From Lonicera japonica (Eukaryota; Streptophyta; Magnoliopsida; Dipsacales; Caprifoliaceae), in assembly GCA_021464415.1 (NCBI GenBank), contig CM038471.1, positions 30,663,234-30,727,233 of the forward strand: a stretch of DNA of 64,000 nucleotides. The letters run 5' to 3'. The notes below the pieces were generated by a model. The model did not search any database and was not told the DNA's origin. It saw only the letters and a list, made by a program, of their open reading frames with translations. Shown piece by piece: positions 11,408 to 21,855 of the stretch. The position numbers and the translations under genes were made by a program. How positions within the stretch are numbered: the stretch's first letter is position 1; each line of letters begins with the position of its first letter.

Positions 11408-12984
11408 TAGTGCCACAAATCCTATCTGATACATATCGGATACGGATATGCATTTTAGAATATCCCGACTGTTCTTTAATTTTTTAAAAGTTGGATACAT
11501 GGAGATATGTTTTGGATTTTTGGACATTAAGTTGTAAATTTAAACTTGAAATTGAAAGGTCAATTTTTGCTTTTAGATTATAAAGGAGGCCAACTTAATA
11601 ACTTTTACACTTATTGAGAAGATATTAATATCGAGGGATCATCAAGTGTTCAATAAATCAAACTATTTCTCACAAGGATTTTTTGTTTTCAACAGCAAAA
11701 TATCTAATTTAGCTAATGATTCTTAAATCTAATATTAGGCAGATTCAAAGATTTGAATGATAAGACATAACATTCAATAATTTTCAAATTTAATATCTTT
11801 AATAAAAAAATTGTCTGCATGCCTTGAAGGTTGGGCGACAAGAGAGATATGTGGTAATGGTGGCTAGGGTTTTATTAGAGTTAGAGTTATTAGTTATGAG
11901 TGTGCTGATAACGTGTTATAGGAACAATTAAGTTCTGTCTTTCGTTAATTGTTGATTTTATGTACCATTGCACACATACACACACATATAATTTAATGAA
12001 TTCCCAAAGGTGTCCATATTCCGCTCTCTTCAAAAAATCTGTATCGGTATATCTGTATTGTATCTATATCACATTCCTTACCCGTACTTCTTAGTTCACC
12101 ACCATAAGTATTTATGTTCAGTGTTATCGAAATGTAGGATCCAAATTGTTTTATGTTAACAGAACTAAACTTGTTTTTATGTTCACCTCACTAAACTAAC
12201 CTTTAGCGACTAATGCATGTAGCGCTGATTAATGTTGGGCAAAAGCAAGATGCGTTGCAATCCCTTCATGACCTAATAACCTCAAAGAGATTTCGGGGAT
12301 GGCACAATACCCATAAAAAAACTATGTTCAAGTGTATTAAGCTTTATGTCGACATGCGATACGAAAGGGCAGATTTGCAAAGGACAGTCTAATTTAGTAC
12401 CGCATAAACAAGTAAATGTTAACCCACTATAAGAGGTTAAAAAGCACTTTTTAGTTGCCCCACAGTCCAGCCCAAGACCTATAAAACGCCCTTGATTTTG
12501 ATGACCTAGAAGCTGACAGCAAGCCCGAAGATCTGATGTTGAGTTATGTTAGCAGTGAGAAGGGAAATGATCGGTCCGATTGTGACCTTGTCCCTATGGT
12601 TCAAATTCTTAGCGGAGACATACAGAACGGTTCTTGAGATATTACGGAATAATTCGAAATTGTTGGCACTATATGTGGCAGAAACATTATTGAAACGTGT
12701 GTAAATATATAGTTTTGGTATCTATGTTCTTTATAATTCCAAGCATTTACTTGAGTTCTGATATATTGGCAATGTGGGTTAAGCTTAGGAATATAAAGAT
12801 TAAAAAATGTTAGGTTTTGGCTAAATCCCTAACTTCTGGGTCTTTAGTTCCAATGGCTAATAATGTTTTTAAAAAATCACCAAAAAGGATGTTACAATCA
12901 TATCCTTTACCTCTAAAATTTTTTTGTCATGAAAGTTGTTGGATGTGGTATAATTTTGCAACATTTTTGTGAAGATATACTACA

Positions 12985-13394
12985 CCAGCTGGGGTCTTGG
13001 GCGACATACCATATTGGGTATGTCTCCTAAAACATATCTTAATAGACATACATTTCATATGTCTCTTCAGAGAGTCACTTAGAATACATACATTTAGTGT
13101 GTCGCCTAAGTACTTACTTAGGCAACACATATATTCTATATGTCTCCTCAAAGAGTCATTTAGGAGACATACATTTAGTGTGTTGTCTAAGTAAGTACTT
13201 AGGTGACACATATATTCCATATGTCTCCTCAAAGAGTCACTTAAAAGACATACATTTAATGTGTCACCTAAGTACTTATTTAGGCGACATATATACTCCG
13301 TATGTTTCCTCATAAAGTTACTTAGAAGACATACATTTAGTGTGTCACCTAAGTACATATTTAGGTTATATACAATTAAGGTATATTGCCTAAG
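12985..13394. repeat. CACTA left subterminal palindrome array
   Basis: Repeated units of about 60-70 bp combine CCTAAGTACTTA/TAAGTACTTAGG palindromes with ATGTCTCCT and AGGAGACAT words. In En/Spm elements such motifs are accessory-protein binding sites. The array resumes at 14136-14275 after an insertion. Open frames on either strand here are by-products of the repeat. Confidence 0.8.
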
Positions 13395-14135
13395 GCCTTG
13401 TTCACTTGCCACTTAATTTGCCACTTAAATCTAAAAACTTAAAATTTTCAGATTTAAGTGACTGTGAAAGTTGTTCACTAACTAAAAAAATAAAGTGGCC
13501 ACTTAATTTTTACCACTTAAAACTTAAAATTTTCATCCAAAATTTTAAGTGGCAAAGTTGACACTTAAATCTGAAACTTAATTTTAAAGAGTAGAAAAAG
13601 TCTACTTTACCCTCCCTCTTTTCTCAAAATTACACAAAACCCACCCTCACCCTTTTATCAAATTAATTCAGCCCTAGGTCGTAACACTCGCTCTCCCACC
13701 CACGCCGCTTGTCACTTCCGTTCAACTGATTTCTACCGTCGCCGTTCTCCACCTCCGGTAAGATCTCTATCTCTCTCTTTCTCTTTAACACACACACACA
13801 CTCACACAGATTGCACAGGCCGCTCTCTCTCTCTCGTTCACACACACACAGATGCACAGATAACACGGATTGCTCTTTCTCTCTCTCGTCCACACACACA
13901 GAGACACGCACACAAACACACGCACAGACAGGCACACATACATGCACACAAACGCATCTTAATGCATGGTGTTCAAAATACAATAATAAGGGCAAAATGG
14001 TCATAATAAAAAAATTCAGTTTTCATATGTGTTATATTAAAACAAACAACATTTTTTCAGATACATTTTTCAGAAGTAAACAAACAGCTTTTTCATTTTT
14101 CAGATTTCAGTTTTTAGTTTTTTTACTAAATGGCA
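13395..14135. mobile_element. Insertion inside the CACTA subterminal array
   Basis: The array is interrupted by 741 bp of unrelated sequence, with CCTAAG on both sides (13389-13394 and 14136-14141), which fits a short target duplication within one repeat unit. Its ends are only weakly inverted (GCCTTGTTCACTTGCC against GTGCCATTTAGTAA). Inside are a C-rich stretch ending in a donor-like CCG|GTAAGA near 13760 and CA/CT microsatellites at about 13785-13935. I cannot assign a superfamily. Confidence 0.5.
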
Positions 14136-14355
14136 CCTAAGTACTTATCTTAGGAAATATACATGTAATATGTCTCCTAAGAAAATTACTTAAGAGACAT
14201 ACAGAGAATATATGTCACCTAAGTAAGTACTTAGGAGACATATGGAGTATGTATGTCGCCTAAGTACTTAGCAGGATCAGAGTGATGATGATGAATACAA
14301 TTGATGTTGTATTATTATTATTATTTGTAATTCAATTGATCGGTTTCATTATAGT

Positions 14356-14419
14356 TGTAGATGTTATTAATTAAGTGAATTAATTGTTGCAAACGTTATT
14401 AATTAAGTAAAATGATTGT
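14356..14419. repeat. Direct repeat flanking the NRPE1 fragment, copy 1
   Basis: About 64 bp containing GTTATTAATTAAGTGAATTA and TTGTTGCAAACGTTATTAAT. It matches 15252-15315 with about three mismatches. The sequence is itself a double copy of a TTGTTGNAAACGTTATTAATTAAGT-type word. Confidence 0.75.
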
Positions 14420-14439
14420 TGTAAAATAGTTAATTCTTT

Positions 14440-15230
14440 TATATTAATCAATTTTTTAAATAAGGTTCCGGGTTCAATCAATCTCCTAGAGGAATAGACC
14501 ATCACTTCTCTACTACTAATTGAGTGGACCATCTCTTGGTACGGGTTCAGCCCACGAAATGGACAGCTCCTCACAAAACCGAATTCCTCAGTGTGGTACT
14601 GCTGAAAGGATACTTCTTGTGGAAAAGATAAGTCATTTCTCTAACCAATGTGATTGAATAAAGTTTCCCCTTATCTGACATTTGAACACCTAAGAACCCT
14701 ATTTGCTGAAACACCCTATTAATGGCTGAGTCGCTCTTATAATCGATTATATCACTAATTAAAGATGACTTCATTATGAAATTTGCGGTGAGCATTTTAA
14801 CAAGCTTTAGGTGAATCTCCAGCTACAACTCTACCAACTCGTTGTAGGAGGACCTTAAGTGATGCAGCGGGGGGAAACATCTTGAATACTCGTCTGAATA
14901 TTCTCCTGGAGTTTCTTGGGGATAAAGAAATCTTCCAAACTAACACTAAAACCTTAAGAATATAAATTCTCCATAAGCATTGGTTGTACATAATTGAAGA
15001 AGCTCATAACCTCATTGGGCCCTTCCCAAAGAAAATATAAATAACTGTCACTGATAATCGACGGCATTACATCTCGATTAAAATTGATTTTCAGCACTTG
15101 ATTATTGGAAGTCGAGTGTCGCTCACTGTAATAGTCAAAGTCCAATGGTAGACAAGTCTGTAACAGTTGTAATGCAGTCCACAAGAGGGCATGTTTTTTA
15201 GCCTTCAACAGTGTAGGCTTGGGCAAAGGA
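14440..15230 (-). pseudogene. NRPE1: NRPE1 (RNA polymerase V largest subunit) fragment captured by the CACTA element
   Basis: Read on the minus strand from about 15230 downward, broken frames line up in order with the middle of plant NRPE1. They include KAKKHALLWTALQLLQT; then INFNRDVMPSII, EGPNEVMSFFNYVQPMLMEN and SLEDFFIPKK; then NFIMKSSLISDIIDYKSDSA, QQIGFLGVQMSDKGK and VRSCPFRGLNPYQEMVHSIS; then REVM and EPGTLFKKLI. This is the part after the catalytic aspartate motif up to the bridge-helix region. The homolog NRPD1 fits clearly worse (for example it has LTGLNPLESFVHSV at the same place). Stops and frame changes are present, so it does not encode a working protein. The length (about 790 bp for about 260 residues) leaves no room for introns. 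It is antisense to the transposon's own gene and lies upstream of that gene's promoter. Confidence 0.8.
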
Positions 15231-15251
15231 TTAGAGACAAACAGGGCTATT

Positions 15252-15315
15252 GTTGTAAACGTTATTAATTAAGTGAATTAATTGTTGCAAACGTTATTAA
15301 TTAAGTGAAATGATT
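15252..15315. repeat. Direct repeat flanking the NRPE1 fragment, copy 2
   Basis: Second copy of the 64-bp repeat at 14356-14419, in the same orientation. Together they bracket about 830 bp that consists almost entirely of the NRPE1 fragment. Confidence 0.75.
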
Positions 15316-16765
15316 AAATTTAGATTTTTTTTATAGTTTATTTTATAGTTTAAGGGTTTCTTGTGTCATTTACTCAAATAGTTTTAAATGATATCAATTT
15401 AAATCCAAAAATTGAATTTTAATTAAATTTACATTTTGAATTACTAATCGAGATCCTATAAAATTATGTATAAAAGATTTCCAAAATATCACATTTAATG
15501 ACACATTATTCCATGTAGTTGTGTTTATAACACTGAATAAACTTCCTTTGATCACATTAGTAAGTATAATAAGTCTCGAAAACCACCTTTATTGTCACTG
15601 TATAAAACCGTACATGATATTTTCTTCTTATGCATCGTATCTCCTCGTTCAATTGTTTCAAAGTCATTGGATTGATCCTTTTTTGAGTTCAAGAATTCCC
15701 CCGATCCTTAATTTTTTCCACTTACTCCTAGAATGATATAAGACTCGTCATGCTGTGAGTACCGCTTGATTTCTCAAAACTTCTATTGCTCTATAAGGGA
15801 AAAAAAGAAGCAATATATAGATAACAACTAATATAGTTTATAAAAATATGCTACAGTAGAGGGGCATTATCACTGAGAGTATTGTTAAAATATTTTTATG
15901 AGTAGATTTTATTCAAAAGATGAAAAGACATACATATGATGTTTACTTTTACTTCTTATTTATAAATGAAAAGTGGTAAATTAAAGTAGTATTTACTTTT
16001 ACCTTTTAGTATTTGATAGAAGTTCATTCAACATTAAAATCAGTATTTGTTCACACATGTTATATATATAATCAAATCAAAACTCACTATATAAAAATAA
16101 GCGGTACACACGTGCTTAACTTCAATAAAATAATTCTTTATTTTTGACCTATTACAAGTTACATATTTTAAAAACTTCATTAAATTTCATGCTTAGCAAT
16201 AAAAGCCAAAGCAAAAATGTTGTCCAACTCTCATCCAATTTTTTTCTTTTAAGATAAAGTTACTTTGAGGTTTTATTGATAATAAGATGAAATTAAATTA
16301 AAATGATAAAAAAATAATTATTTTTTTTGAGTAATAAAAAATTCAATTGAGCAATTCTTATATCTTATGCTTATTTTTGTAAATTGATATTTTTTGTATT
16401 TCTTTATCTTTTATGGAAAAAAATATTTTTTATCACTTGAAAATTCTTTGTTTTTGTAAAAAAAAATTAAAAAGTAAAAAATTATTTTAACAAATAAATA
16501 ATAAATGAGTAAATTAGTTAATTTCTTTATATAAATATAAAAAATAAAAAATAAAATTAATTTTAAAAACTAAAAACTCTTAAACAACATACTAATATAC
16601 GTATGTCTCGTAAGTGTTACACTTCAAACATAAATTAGTATGCCTGCCTCCTAAAATTTTAAAAAAAATTTCAAATTTTTCGCCAAAAAAAACGGGAGGC
16701 AAAATATTTTTCCGCGGGGAGAAGCTAAAATTCTCTGGCGACACACATAAAATGCCTGTCTCTCC
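15316..16765. other. AT-rich interior of the CACTA element
   Basis: No exon is recognisable. A block around 15400-15470 repeats the ACTAATCGAGATCCTATAAAAT wording found in several MITEs of the window. From about 16590 the text turns to AGGAGGC/CTCCT words, probably upstream regulatory sequence of the transposon gene. Confidence 0.45.
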
Positions 16766-16776
16766 CAAGTGATATC

Positions 16777-16783
16777 TATAAAT
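16777..16783 (+). promoter_or_regulatory. Putative TATA box of the CACTA gene
   Basis: TATAAAT lies about 30 bp upstream of a pyrimidine-rich leader that has no ATG and ends in a good donor. The assignment is positional only. Confidence 0.5.
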
Positions 16784-16809
16784 TGGAGGAAAAAAAATCC
16801 CCATTTCAT

Positions 16810-19800
16810 TCAATCCCTAAAAACTCGAAGCAACTCTCTTATTCTCACACTCTCTCCCACCACCACCATCCGCCTTTCATCCACCGTCACCGGCCTACCT
16901 CCGCCTCTCAGGGTATCACTCTCAGTCTCTCCTCTCCTAGGCTCCCCGATTCTCACCCACCGCCACCGTCCTCCGCAGGCCACCGCTCTCTTTCAGGCTC
17001 CTCCTCCGCTTGAGGTAAGACCCACCGCCACCTGTTATTTGTCTCTACTATTACATGCTTCTCATACCCTTTTAGTTCCGAGAGATTAACTTGTACGTGT
17101 TGTGATGATTCCTTCACATTTACTTGTATACTGCTTACTGCTTCTCCCTGCAATAGATGAGCATGTTATAATCTTCTTTTGAAGATCTCAATTATTTTGT
17201 TGTTAAAATTCATGTACAGGATCAGGCAATATATAAGCCCAAGAAAGAAAGGCGAGGGGGTGGGGGACCTGGGGGTGGGGGTGGGTTCATGTCTAAAACT
17301 AAAAGCTTTCGAAATTTCAAGATTAATCCTTGCCCTTTAAGTGGTCTGGCTGGAGAGAAAATTATTTGAAGAATACTGTTTATAAAAAAAATTGAAGTAT
17401 GTACACCAAAAAGTTAGCGTTAATTTGCTGTATAATTAATATCCAACTTCTCGCTAAAGATATACTAAAAAAGAGTATCTCCAAAAACTGCATCAATATA
17501 AAATTAAATTGAAAGACTGCATCTTAAACTGCTCAGGAAAAAAATATTTTACTAATATTCTCTTAAAAAAGAAAATGAAGAAAACTAACCACTAACTAGA
17601 ACCCTCTTGGAAACGCTATTCCTTCTGGACTCTGAGTGAGCTACAAGCTTCTAAACAATTTCATCTGGAGGCACCAAAATTCTAACTTCCTGTTAATTTT
17701 GCGTTCTTCCAAGCTTAGTCATCTGATCTGTACCACCTCAATTTGCCTCTTTGACAATTTGCTCTAGACTTTGCTCATGCATACATGTCTCTCTTGAAAT
17801 GTCCTGTAGTCCTCAATGATCATTCTGATATTTGGATGAATTTGCACATTAAATTGATTGCTACATGTATTAATTTATAGTTGTTGCTATGCCAATTAAT
17901 AGTCATATTTATTTTTACAGAGAATGATTAATATATATCTCAAAGACAAAAGTACTAATTAAATGTCACATCTGCAGTGTCTTGTTCATATTAATTTTGT
18001 GTCTCAACTCATGATACTGTTTATTTAATATACTTCAATCTTTTTGTTTTATATTATGCATATCCAAATTCACACATATTGTGTATGCATGACAAAAATT
18101 ACCGTATACTTGTATATGGGTGTATATATATTGTGAGATGTTGTACCAAAATCCCTCCTTTTTGTAAGATTTGGCTTCCAAACAAAATACAGCTAAGCAT
18201 GCATGTGTTAGTTATTTACTAGGGTTTTCCTGCAGGTCCCAAAATGAAACCCCCCCACAAACAAATTAAACATTAAAATATAAAGCTACCTCAATATTGA
18301 GGGACAAGGGTTTGGATAACAAAGATTGATACTGATGTTCCATTCTCAACTTAGTTTTCCCTGCTGGCAAACAACCATAATTGATTGAATTGATGATTAA
18401 ATAATCACTTAATAAATCTGATTTTAATTTATTCAAAAGAATCAATATTGTTTTCTGAAATCAATTTAGGGTGTAGTTGGTGTTGGTCTATTACATGATG
18501 TTGCTATCATTTTCTCTTTTCCTTTCATCCTTGTGTAGAAATTCAAGAATTTTAATATTTATAACTTTCTTGGTTTTTTTTTCTTTGAATTTTGAATCAA
18601 GTTCCAATAGATGATCCAAGAATTTTGTAAGTTTTTATGCTTCAATATTTATACTTTTGTTTTCATTTCCCTCACCAGCTTGAACCAACACCAGAACCAC
18701 CACCTTTACTTTTCTAGCAATATAAAAAAACCGAATGAGATCGAATCGAACTGAAACTGAAGAAACTGAAAACACCCATAGTCCACTCTCCTTCCTCACA
18801 CCTTCACTGTCACCCTTTGGTGTCCACCACTTTCTCTTTCTCTAACTTTCACCACCATTGACTCTAAACTATATATATGGTTTGTGTTTGTGTTTGTTTT
18901 AGGTTACGATGCCTCCGATCAAGACTAATGCTATGCATAACACTCGCCAGCAGGACTCGTCGGTGTTGCCATCGGTGGTCTCTGCCTGTTCTACTACGGA
19001 CAGCAACGTGACCACCACGGCCGGGCCTATACGTAGTATTAGATCACAGCAACAAGCACAGTCCTTAGGTAAAGTTTTTGATTTCTTAATTATATATCGT
19101 AATTATACATAAGTATCTGATTGACTGATTAGTATGCATGTTCTAATCTATAGGTACGCAGAGTAAGGCCACCATCGGAGACAATGGCAAAAAGAAGAAT
19201 AAGAGAGGCGTCGTTACTGGAAAGAAGACAGCGGCGATTGTTCGTTCTCGAGGGAAGTCAGTGCTTAGCTACGATCCAGGGGTCCGGGGGATTCTTGATC
19301 AAAACCTTGAGGGGAGGGTGGTGTTGGACATAGGATCATGCGTGAGGGATCGAATCCCGATGACGTACCTTAACTACAGTGACATGCCTGTGGAGTCGAG
19401 GATGATAATTTTCAACTATTTATCGGTAAGTGCACTTTACTTTACGGACATTATTGTTAACCTTTTTTTTTCTTACTTATCTTTTTTGATTTAAACTAAT
19501 GTTTTTGTTGTTTTGTTTTGTAGGAGAACTATATCTTCGATCCCAATGATGATAACCTCATTGAGTGGATTGATACGAAGGCTGCCGGGCGTTTTCGACA
19601 ATGGAAGCACGACTGCAAGCAAGAGTGGGATAAAGACAAGGATGGCCCTGTTCCGATTGAGTTCGCCCACCGCCCTGCACAGTGGGAGTCCCTCTGCGCC
19701 CACTTTAACTCTCAATCCAATCAGGTATTTTCTTATGTTTCATGGAATTGAATTGAACTTACAATTGTTAGGATACGATTTTAACTTATACCTGTACTTA

Positions 19801-21403
19801 ACTTATATGTGTACTAGGTATTACTTGTGCCGGACGGCACGGTGAAATGTTTAAAAGTACATTTTTTTAATACTTGATAAAAAGTCGACAGTTGAAAAAA
19901 GATTGTTGTTCTTAAAGATAAACAACTATTTACAAATATATTTAAGGGTTGAAATTGTTTTTATTAATCATAAACAAATTTGAACCATTGATTGAGTTGA
20001 ATAATACGATAAAAAAAATGTTGACAAAGTATGTCTTATAATATAAATGTATATCTATCTTGCAGAAAAAGGGGGCTCAAATGTCTGTGGCCCGGAAGTC
20101 CAACAAGAAGAAGGATCACACTGCTGGGAAGGTTTCGTTCGCTCACTTGGCGAAGAAGCAAAGGATCAATGGCAAAGTGGCTCCTCATTTGGCGGCCTAT
20201 ATGGACGCTTATTCGGCCACCTACCCCGAGGGAACGGTAAAAACTTTTACACTTTACCTTTTGCTATTATTTAGTTATGCTTACTTTATTTATATATTTA
20301 CACTCTAATTTTGTATGTATCGATTTAAAAGAAAAAAGAGAATGTTCTAGTGCTGTTTATGATTGTATATCTTAATTTGTATGTATGCTTGTGCATGGTT
20401 GCATATCTTGTGGCTTGATAATTTATAATTCTAACACATACACACATTGAATTTTTTGGGCATGAATTTGGGGCAATATATGAATCTGAATTTATTTGTG
20501 TATTTAAGCAATTTGAACTTTATTATTTGGTACTCTTTCATGCCCATGTTTGGTACTATTTGATTATGTATGTATATATATGTATATATGCCTTATTGCT
20601 TGTTTGGTTGTATATTTTGTGGTTTAGTAGAGTTAGATTGCCTTTGTTTATTTGGTTTAGTACAATCACTTATTTGGTAGTCAAAGCATGAGATTGAATA
20701 TACACACACACATGTTTAGTTTGGTTTGAATATACACAAGCATGAGTTATAGCTGCTAACTAGAGATGTGTAATTCATAGATGCATTGAAACTTAATTTG
20801 GTTTGTTTACTTTGTTTGGTTTGTTTTGAATTATAAATGTTTTCTTATATTACAATAAACTGTGAAGACATGTTAACTGCTATTTTCATTAGGTTTATTT
20901 ATGAATTTTGTTTGATGTGGAGTTCATTTCTTTCGATTTGGATTGTAATTTAAGTTTCAGCACTGGTACATTCTCTTTTTACTTTTAACTTGTACACTTT
21001 ACTTATATGTTATTGTTATTTGCAGGCGAGAGTGAGAGCCGCCACTGATGAGGCCGTGGCGAAGATAATGGCTGATCGGCCTACCATCGAGGAAGGATCC
21101 GAGGCTTCGATCCAGCTCCCTCTTGACGAAGAGATCCGTATCATTGAGAGTGAGATTGGTTCTTCGAGAGGGACTAGGATCCGAGGCTTTGGGAGCTCTG
21201 TCATCAAGGAGCCGAAGAAGAGAGGTCCCCCGGAGTCGGTGCAGATAAACCTCCAGATGGCGGCACAGATCGACCAACAAGATGCAAGGATCGCGGAACT
21301 TGAGGCGCGACAGAAAGCTGAGCTTGAGGCAATGGAAGCGCGGGTACGAGATCTAGTATCATCGATGATGGCGAATCTTCCTACGAGTGGTGGTGGATCA
21401 TGA
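16810..21403 (+). CDS. CACTA-encoded accessory protein (plant En/Spm Transposase_24-like), 393 aa
   Basis: A non-coding leader exon (about 16810-17014, donor GAG|GTAAGA) is followed by five coding exons: 18909-19068 (exon from 18903), 19154-19425, 19524-19724, 20066-20236 and 21026-21403. All borders are GT-AG and the 1182 coding bases are open from ATG to TGA. The N-terminal 70 residues are low in complexity. A basic stretch (KKKNKRGVVTGKK) follows, and then the conserved core with WIDTKAAGRFRQWKHDC and QWESLCAHFNSQSNQKKGAQ. Next come the H-G-SF motif (HTAGKVSFAHLAKKQ) and a C-terminal coiled coil (AELEARQKAELEAMEARV). This domain is the family annotated in plants as putative Ptta/En/Spm transposase. 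It probably binds the subterminal repeats rather than catalysing cutting; that role is inference from TnpA-like proteins. The reading frame is undamaged while the surrounding eIF3a copy is heavily mutated. Confidence 0.85.
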
Positions 21404-21604
21404 GAGGTTTAATGATAGATTTGTTTATTTATAGACTATTTTGCATCTTTATATATAGACTTATTTTTTTTTTCTCTAGTGCTAGACTTATGGTATTTTT
21501 ATTCTATACTTGGATTTTGGCTTGTAATTAGACTTTGTACACTTCAATTTTGGCTTGTAATTAGACTTTGTACATTTCAATTTTTAAAGTTTTTGTGTGA
21601 TAGA

Positions 21605-21855
21605 ATTGTGTGTGAATGACTCCTAAGTGGTGGTCAATACCTTTGGCCAAACACAGTTAGGCTATGTTGCTTAAGTGGTCATCTTAGGAGGAGGCATACT
21701 CTATTGGTACACTTAGGAGACACACTCTATTTGGTATGTCGCTTAAATGGTTCACTTAGGAGACATAGGAAATAGAGTATGTTTCCTAAGTAGTATACTT
21801 AGGCAACATACATCAGCTCTTAGGAGACAATTTATGTCTCCTAAGTGCCTGTTTG
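21605..21855. repeat. CACTA right subterminal repeat array
   Basis: Words such as CCTAAGTGG, CACTTAGGAGACA and TATGTCTCCTAAGTG are repeated in both orientations, matching the left array. Confidence 0.75.

Larger units (their letters stand above)
10070..12675 (+). pseudogene. TIF3A1: eIF3a (translation initiation factor 3 subunit a) pseudogene, 5' part
   Basis: Exon 1 (10070-10115) starts with ATG and encodes MATFAKPENALKRAV, the conserved plant eIF3a N terminus, and ends in a good donor (G|GTGAGT). Exon 2 starts at 12223 after TGCATGTAG, and the split codon joins in frame to give [20 protein letters not shown]. The rest of exon 2 (to about 12675) is clearly eIF3a (KQVNVN, then [20 protein letters not shown]) but carries several small deletions, in-frame stops and frame changes, for example after the MFKC region and in the WFKFLWETYRTV region. 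In the living gene this protein scaffolds the eIF3 complex on the 40S subunit. Intact splice sites with broken frames mean a duplicated, unprocessed pseudogene. It continues at 22657 beyond the CACTA element. Confidence 0.85.

Noticed and set aside
12927..13412. 161-aa repetitive minus-strand frame and overlapping plus-strand frames
   Set aside because: They are products of the CACTA subterminal repeats, with periodic CLLSDSLRRH-type text and no coding logic.
13663..14140. Cys/Val- and His/Thr-rich frames
   Set aside because: They read through CA/CT microsatellites.
14440..15230. Assignment of the captured fragment to NRPD1 (Pol IV)
   Set aside because: The motifs GFLGVQMSDKGK, GLNPYQEMVHSIS and EPGTLFKKLI follow NRPE1 closely and NRPD1 poorly at the same positions.
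16769..17153. Pro/Ser-rich frames
   Set aside because: They overlap the untranslated leader exon of the CACTA gene and do not join its reading frame.
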